Shown: positions 7,169-11,345 of the stretch, piece by piece
How the letters are laid out: every line of letters starts with the position of its first letter
How positions within the stretch are numbered: the first letter of the stretch is position 1
NCBI GenBank assembly: GCA_031285575.1
Contig: JAITVX010000001.1
Span: 1 to 11,345, forward strand
Direction: 5' to 3'
Length of the DNA: 11,345 bases
DNA from: Bacteroidales bacterium
Lineage (GTDB): Bacteria > Bacteroidota > Bacteroidia > Bacteroidales > VadinHA17
Notes under the pieces: generated by a model
Told to the model about the DNA's origin: nothing
Seen by the model: only the letters and a program-made list of their open reading frames with translations
The model's database searches: none
Program-made: the position numbers and the translations under genes

Positions 7169-7220
7169 CGCCAGATTGCCTGTGGCGGGTACTCAACCGA
7201 CGGCCGGCATAAATAATCTG

Positions 7221-8933
7221 ATGGACAGGAAATGGATAATAAGCGAACAGGGAGCGTCTTCGGCAGTCGATAAACTGTCGGCTGAACTTGGAGTTTCCGG
7301 CCTGCTGGCAAACCTTATGGTTCAGCGCGGAATTACAACGTTTTCCGAAGCAAAAAACTTCTTTCGCCCCGATATTGGCCACCTGCACGATCCGTTTCTT
7401 ATGAAAGGCATGAACATTGCCGTTGACAGAATATCGACAGCCATTAAAAAGAATGAAAAAATACTTGTTTACGGCGATTACGACGTTGACGGCACAACAG
7501 CAGTCGCCCTTATGTATTCATTCCTGAGGGAACAGTATTCAAATGTAGGTTATTATATACCCGACAGGTATAAAGAGGGCTACGGTGTTTCCTTTGAGGG
7601 GATCGACTATGCATTAGGCAACAACTTCAAGGTAATTATTACGCTTGACTGCGGAATAAAATCGGCCGACAAGGTTAAATATGCCCACACAAAAGGGCTC
7701 GATGTTATAATATGCGACCACCATTACCCCGGCGACGAAATACCGGCAGCCCTCGCTGTTCTCGACCCCAAACAGCCTGGATGCGGCTATCCGTACAAAG
7801 ACCTGTCGGGATGCGGAGTAGGCTTCAAACTCATACAGGCATATTCAAAAGTACACGGAATACCTGTCGATACGGTTTATCATTACCTCGACCTTGTAGC
7901 AGTAAGCATTGCCTCCGACATTGTGCCCATAACCGGAGAAAACCGCATCATGGCCTTTTATGGACTGAAGCGCCTTAACGAGTCGCCGCGCATGGGGCTT
8001 AAAGAAATTATACGCGAATCGGAAATAAACAAATCGCTGTCGATAGACGATATAGTGTTCAAAATAGGTCCGCGAATCAATGCAGCCGGAAGGATGGAAA
8101 CCGGAAGCAAGGCCGTCGATCTCCTCGTATCGAACAACCCGGCCACAGCAATCGGCATAAGCAGGGAGATAAGCGCCTTCAACATGGAAAGGCGCAACGT
8201 TGACCGCAGCATAACAGCCGAAGCCATGCGCATGATTGCCGGCGACAAGCGCAGGCTGAACGCCAAAACAACCGTACTGTTCAACCCCGGCTGGAAAAAA
8301 GGTGTTATCGGCATCGTAGCGTCGAGGCTTATAGACACATATTACAGGCCTACGGTAATCCTTACCGAGTCGAACGGTTTTGCAACAGGCTCGGCAAGGT
8401 CGGTGCAGGGATACGACCTCTACCAGGCAATTGAGGCATGCGGCAGCCTGCTCGAAAACTTCGGGGGGCACATGTTTGCCGCAGGGCTTACCCTTAAAAA
8501 AGAAAAGATACAGCCGTTTATGGAAAAATTTGAAAACCATGTGAGCGGTACAATTACCGAAGAACAGCTTGTTCCGAGAATATCTATCGACATGGAACTG
8601 CCGTTTTCGGCAATTAATGAAAGTTTTTACAGGATAGTAAGGCAGTTTGAGCCATTCGGCCCCTGCAACATGGCGCCCGTATTTGTATCCCGCAATGTTT
8701 TCGATACCGGCAGCGGGCGTATGGTAGGCTCAAACGGTGAACACCTTAAACTCGATCTCTGCCACGAATCGTCGGGAACCGTAATTTTGCCGGCAATAGC
8801 CTTCGGACAGGCTAATCACTTTGAACACATAAGGTCAGGAAAACCTTTCGACATCTGCTATTCGATAGAAATGAACGAATTCAGAGGCAATAAAACACTT
8901 CAGCTTAATATAAGGGATATTAAAACACAGTAA
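7221..8933 (+). CDS. recJ: Single-stranded-DNA-specific exonuclease RecJ
   Basis: RecJ degrades single-stranded DNA 5' to 3' in recombinational repair, mismatch and base-excision repair. The open frame runs back to TTG 7176, but that codon sits at the predicted transcript start, whereas ATG 7221 gives a 570-residue protein of normal length starting MDRKWIISEQ. DHH-domain motifs are intact: GDYDVDG (85-91), LDCG (142-145), CDHH (165-168), a VSIASDIVPI segment (228-237) and GPRINAAGRMETG (283-295). The DHHA1 part shows GVIGIVASRL (361-370), GSARSVQGYDL (390-400) and GGHMFAAG (415-422). An OB-fold-like C-terminus (about 455-568) ends the protein. Oddity: the usual WHxG motif before GVIGIVAS reads WKKG (358-361), His to Lys. 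The gene converges on mutL with an 11-base gap and no terminator between them. Confidence 0.96.
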   Translation: MDRKWIISEQGASSAVDKLSAELGVSGLLANLMVQRGITTFSEAKNFFRPDIGHLHDPFLMKGMNIAVDRISTAIKKNEKILVYGDYDVDGTTAVALMYSFLREQYSNVGYYIPDRYKEGYGVSFEGIDYALGNNFKVIITLDCGIKSADKVKYAHTKGLDVIICDHHYPGDEIPAALAVLDPKQPGCGYPYKDLSGCGVGFKLIQAYSKVHGIPVDTVYHYLDLVAVSIASDIVPITGENRIMAFYGLKRLNESPRMGLKEIIRESEINKSLSIDDIVFKIGPRINAAGRMETGSKAVDLLVSNNPATAIGISREISAFNMERRNVDRSITAEAMRMIAGDKRRLNAKTTVLFNPGWKKGVIGIVASRLIDTYYRPTVILTESNGFATGSARSVQGYDLYQAIEACGSLLENFGGHMFAAGLTLKKEKIQPFMEKFENHVSGTITEEQLVPRISIDMELPFSAINESFYRIVRQFEPFGPCNMAPVFVSRNVFDTGSGRMVGSNGEHLKLDLCHESSGTVILPAIAFGQANHFEHIRSGKPFDICYSIEMNEFRGNKTLQLNIRDIKTQ

Positions 8934-8944
8934 ATATAAGCTGC

Positions 8945-10741
8945 TCAAAATCTGCTGTCAATTTCTTCAATTTTCATAATTGTTATTACCGGTTTGCCTT
9001 TTGCCGAATAGTTTGGCTCGCGGCATGTAAAAAGAGCGTCGAAAAGGTTTTCCATTTCCTGCTGCGACCGGCTTTTACCGTACTGAATGGCCGATACCGA
9101 CGCCATGGTTGCCGCAATACGTTCCTGCGTGTTGCAAACGGCGTCGGCCCCGGAGCTTTTATACTCTTCGGCAAGCCTTTTCAGCACCTCGGCGGGGTCT
9201 GTAATTTCGTCGGCCGGCCGGCCTGTCAATACAACGGTGCTGTTTTCAGCGTATTCCATCCTGAAACCCAGCACGGAAAGCTCCGGCTCAATTTCTTTTA
9301 CAACCATCAGTTCCGATGGATTCATTTCAACGGTAACGGGAAACATTTCGGTCTGGCTTACAAACTGCCCCCTGTCCGAACTGTTCATGTATTTTTCGTA
9401 AAGAACCCTTTCGTGCGCCCTTTTCTGGTCAATAAGCATTATGCCCGACATAACCGGGCAGGCTATGTACCTGCCTTTTACCTGAAACATCTTTCTTTCG
9501 GTGCCTGCATAGGCAGCAGGTTCGCGTTCCGCATCCTTTTCAGCGGGGGTAAAAAGTTTTTCCCATCCGCGTACGTCCTCATGCTCGAAGCGACAGTCGG
9601 TCAGCTGCCTGTTGCCGGCCTGCTGCTGGCTGTCGAAAGGGTTGAACGCAGGGTTAATCCTTATCGGAGGAACGTTGGGAATGTGCGACGATGCGCTGCG
9701 CACCGGAATGTCGAAAAGCGCTTCGCTCCCGAAATCAATCGACGGCACAATATTGAATTTCCCCAGCGCCTCGCGCACCGAAGCAACCAGTATCTGCCAT
9801 ATCTGACGCTCGTTTTCAAACTTTATCTCTGTTTTCGACGGATGCACATTAACGTCTATCGATGCAGGGTCGGTTTCCATGCAAATGAAATACGACGGTA
9901 TTGCATCAGGCGGCAGCATCCTCTGGTATGCCTCGTTAACAGCCCGGTGGAAATAGGGATGCTTCATGAACCGGTTGTTTACGTAGAAAAACTGTTCGCC
10001 GAATGTTTTCCGGGCGCTTTCGGGCTTGCACACAAATCCCCTTATCGACACAAGCGTGGTTTCGGTTTCAAGCGGTATCAGTTCCGTGTTTATCTGCCTG
10101 CCGAACACTCCGGTTATGCGTTGCCGCAGGTTGCCCGCCGGCAGGTTGTATATTTCCGAATTGTTATGATGAAGATGAAACCTTATTTCGGGACGCGCCA
10201 GGGCTATCTTCTGAAACTCGCCCACAATGTGCCTCATTTCGGTGTTGTCCGACTTCAGAAATTTCCTTCGCGCCGGTATGTTGAAAAACAGATTTTTTAC
10301 TGCAAAACTCGACCCTTCCCGACAGCTGCACGGCTCCTGTGTCTCTACCTTCGACCCGCTTATCCGTATAATTGTGCCGGCTTCTTCGCCGCTGCGCCTT
10401 GTTTTAAGCTCAACCATGGCCACAGCCGCAATTGAAGCAAGGGCTTCGCCCCTGAAACCGTTTGTGCGTATTGCGTTAAGGTCATGCACGCTGATTATTT
10501 TCGACGTGGCATGGCGCTCGAAAGCGAGCCTTGCGTCGGTTTCCGACATTCCGGCGCCATTGTCAACAACCTGAACAAGCGTTTTGCCCGAATCCTTTAT
10601 TATTACCGTTATGTCTGAACTGCCGGCGTCAACCGAGTTCTCAACCAGCTCCTTTACAATCGAGGCTGGCCGTTGAATCACCTCTCCGGCGGCTATCTGG
10701 TTGGCAACCGAATCGGGCAGCAGTTTAATGATATCAGCCAT
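8945..10741 (-). CDS. mutL: DNA mismatch repair protein MutL
   Basis: MutL is the ATP-switched coordinator of mismatch repair, acting after MutS. The open frame extends to 10861, but ATG at 10741 gives the canonical start MADIIKLLPDSVANQIAAGEV and a 598-residue protein, and the promoter box lies just upstream of it. GHKL ATPase motifs are intact: ELVENSVDAGS (31-41, catalytic Glu34), VDNGAGM (59-65), RHATSKI (76-82), TNGFRGEALASIAAV (93-107), plus the lysine of PSKTEIKF (301-308). A variable linker spans about 335-415. In the C-terminal dimerisation domain the endonuclease motif DQHAxxExxxxE reads DQKRAHERVLYE (438-449), and the usual zinc-site motifs ACHSA and CPHGRP are replaced by ASVSA (547-551) and CREPN (573-577). 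Nicking activity is therefore doubtful. Confidence 0.97.
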   Translation of the reverse strand: MADIIKLLPDSVANQIAAGEVIQRPASIVKELVENSVDAGSSDITVIIKDSGKTLVQVVDNGAGMSETDARLAFERHATSKIISVHDLNAIRTNGFRGEALASIAAVAMVELKTRRSGEEAGTIIRISGSKVETQEPCSCREGSSFAVKNLFFNIPARRKFLKSDNTEMRHIVGEFQKIALARPEIRFHLHHNNSEIYNLPAGNLRQRITGVFGRQINTELIPLETETTLVSIRGFVCKPESARKTFGEQFFYVNNRFMKHPYFHRAVNEAYQRMLPPDAIPSYFICMETDPASIDVNVHPSKTEIKFENERQIWQILVASVREALGKFNIVPSIDFGSEALFDIPVRSASSHIPNVPPIRINPAFNPFDSQQQAGNRQLTDCRFEHEDVRGWEKLFTPAEKDAEREPAAYAGTERKMFQVKGRYIACPVMSGIMLIDQKRAHERVLYEKYMNSSDRGQFVSQTEMFPVTVEMNPSELMVVKEIEPELSVLGFRMEYAENSTVVLTGRPADEITDPAEVLKRLAEEYKSSGADAVCNTQERIAATMASVSAIQYGKSRSQQEMENLFDALFTCREPNYSAKGKPVITIMKIEEIDSRF

Positions 10742-10771
10742 AATTTGCTCGCAGTTGAAAAAACAGCAGCG

Positions 10772-10779
10772 CAAATATA
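10772..10779 (-). promoter_or_regulatory. mutL promoter -7 box
   Basis: On the minus strand this reads TATATTTG followed by C, matching TAnnTTTG. TTTC at 10803-10800 is a near-match -33 element at 20-base spacing. The leader to ATG 10741 would be about 24 bases. A 14-bp dyad, CCATGC-AC-GCATGG (10813-10826), sits just upstream and could be an operator. Confidence 0.55.
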
Positions 10780-10867
10780 GCTTAAATATGGAAAAGTTTG
10801 AAATTTTATCGGCCATGCACGCATGGGCAAACACATGAATTAGTTTTTTCCGTAAGCACATAAAAGC

Positions 10868-10918
10868 GGCGATGCCTCATTGAAGACCGAATTCACTCTT
10901 CGGAAGACCGGCATCGCC
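10868..10918. repeat. Long nested hairpin between mutL and ligA
   Basis: GGCGATGCC (10868-10876) and GGCATCGCC (10910-10918) are perfect inverted copies, and CCGAA/TTCGG pair inside them. Read on the minus strand, it is followed by GCTTTTA, so it could act as a weak terminator for transcription coming from the right. A small hairpin, CAGGC-AAA-GCCTG (10928-10940), follows. Confidence 0.55.
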
Positions 10919-11020
10919 GTTCATCTCCAGGCAAAGCCTGCTGCAGATAATGAGATGACTGTACGGCATCACGTTTTTCATAAGGTACGTAATGCACATT
11001 CTTTTGAAGATATATTTCAT

Positions 11021-11168
11021 TAAGTAAGTACTCATAATTAATTCACATTATCCTGTTCGTCATTGCGAGGGCTTGCCCGAAGCAATCTATTGTTTGCGTT
11101 GCTTTATGGATTGCTTCGCCGTTCCGCCTCGACGAAAATAGGTACAACTAATTTTGAGTACTTACTTA
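11021..11168. mobile_element. MITE-like element with terminal inverted repeats
   Basis: Ends are TAAGTAAGTACTCA (11021-11034) and its exact inverted copy TGAGTACTTACTTA (11155-11168). The homology continues inward to about 23 bp with one mismatch before AATTA and another after it. Both outermost dinucleotides are TA, as expected for a TA target duplication of Tc1/mariner-IS630-type elements. About 148 bp long, no coding capacity, so it would depend on a transposase elsewhere. It carries a second copy of the palindromic repeat. Family assignment is inference. Confidence 0.65.
11058..11134. repeat. REP-like palindromic repeat, copy 2
   Basis: It starts with CGTCATTGCGAGG like copy 1. Its core arms CGAAGCAATC (11078-11087) and GATTGCTTCG (11109-11118) pair over a loop sharing TATTGTTT with copy 1. 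The closing arm reads CCTCGACG, as if about five bases had been lost from CCTCGCAATGACG. Same orientation as copy 1, and nested inside the TIR-bounded element. Confidence 0.7.
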
Positions 11169-11186
11169 TGATGAATAATAAAAAAG

Positions 11187-11194
11187 TATATTTG
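11187..11194 (+). promoter_or_regulatory. ligA promoter -7 box
   Basis: TATATTTG matches TAnnTTTG. The leader to ATG 11210 would be under about 10 bases. The expected -33 position falls at the right terminal inverted repeat of the MITE-like element, where no TTTG is found at proper spacing. Confidence 0.5.
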
Positions 11195-11209
11195 AAAATT
11201 TTAACAGAG

Positions 11210-11345
11210 ATGAAAGCAAACGAAGCAAAGGAGCGGATAGAAAAGCTGAGAAGCACAATAGTTGAACACAACAGGCGATATTATATCGACAGCGAGCCTG
11301 TTATTTCCGATTTTGAATACGACCTGATGATGCTGGAGCTTGAGG
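11210..11345 (+). CDS. ligA: NAD-dependent DNA ligase LigA, N-terminal part (cut by window end)
   Basis: Only the first 45 codons are present; the gene runs off the window. The translation begins MKANEAKERIEKLRSTI and continues HNRRYYIDSEPVISDFEYD (19-37), then LMMLELE. This is the hallmark of the Ia adenylation subdomain of bacterial NAD-dependent ligases (consensus near YYxxdxPxisDxEYDxLxxeL), whose tyrosine and aspartate residues bind NMN. ATG 11210 is chosen because the recognisable N-terminus starts here and the promoter box is just upstream. LigA seals nicks in replication and repair, which fits the nearby recJ and mutL. No claim can be made about the catalytic lysine, which lies beyond the window. 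Confidence 0.9.
   Translation, partial: MKANEAKERIEKLRSTIVEHNRRYYIDSEPVISDFEYDLMMLELE

Noticed and set aside
7176..7220. 15-codon N-terminal extension of recJ (TTG start)
   Set aside because: It sits at the predicted transcription start, and ATG 7221 gives a family-typical N-terminus and length.
7845..8540. 231-codon minus-strand ORF inside recJ
   Set aside because: Antisense to the intact DHH and DHHA1 motifs of recJ, with no promoter or recognisable domain.
9413..10435. 340-codon plus-strand ORF opposite mutL
   Set aside because: It is entirely antisense to the well-conserved mutL frame, has no recognisable motif, and is rich in Arg/Tyr/Phe/Cys as expected for a shadow frame.
10742..10861. 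40-codon N-terminal extension of mutL
   Set aside because: It would read through the mutL promoter, and the conserved MutL start motif begins at ATG 10741.

Overview
The window looks like chromosomal DNA from a member of the Bacteroidota, most likely an environmental Bacteroidales-type lineage. Three things support this. Promoter-like boxes of the form TAnnTTTG (mostly TAnnTTTGC) lie in front of almost every transcription unit, and none has a proteobacterial -35/-10 pair. One gene encodes a secreted protein ending in the CHU_C / gliding-motility-type sorting domain of the type IX secretion system (T9SS), found only in this phylum. Ribosome binding sites are weak or absent. Species-level assignment is not possible from the sequence alone.

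Layout. 1-254: non-coding leader with an inverted repeat and the aroC promoter. 255-1253 (+): aroC, chorismate synthase. 1254-1596: AT-rich intergenic stretch ending in a promoter. 1654-3129 (+): T9SS type B cargo protein with fibronectin-III-like repeats. 3239-4822 (+): lipoprotein with a GHL10-like TIM barrel. 4921-4994 (+): tRNA-Pro(CGG) with its own promoter and a strong terminator at 5078-5118. 5237-6082 and 6084-6785 (+): lipA-lipB, a one-base-spaced operon for lipoate synthesis. 6786-7220: a repeat-rich insert bearing palindromes and flanked by duplicated sequence. 7221-8933 (+): recJ. 8945-10741 (-): mutL, convergent with recJ. 10742-11209: mutL promoter, a long hairpin, then a small TIR-bounded MITE-like element containing a second palindromic repeat. 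11210-end (+): the first 45 codons of ligA.

How the genes fit together. LipB transfers octanoate from acyl carrier protein to lipoyl domains and LipA inserts the two sulfurs, so the pair forms one pathway. RecJ (5'-3' ssDNA exonuclease), MutL (mismatch-repair coordinator) and LigA (nick sealing) make a DNA-repair neighbourhood, although they are not one operon because mutL is on the opposite strand. AroC, the secreted protein, the lipoprotein and the tRNA are separate housekeeping or cell-surface units.

I see no CRISPR array, toxin-antitoxin pair, phage module or obvious new multi-gene system. The most interesting material is small-scale: (i) a degenerate copy of the recJ translation start at the end of lipB, implying that about 400 bp of repeat-bearing DNA was inserted into an ancestral lipB-recJ junction; (ii) a roughly 148-bp element with terminal inverted repeats and TA ends abutting the ligA promoter; (iii) His-to-Lys changes in normally conserved motifs of both RecJ and MutL; and (iv) promoter boxes that imply revised start codons and very short or absent leaders.
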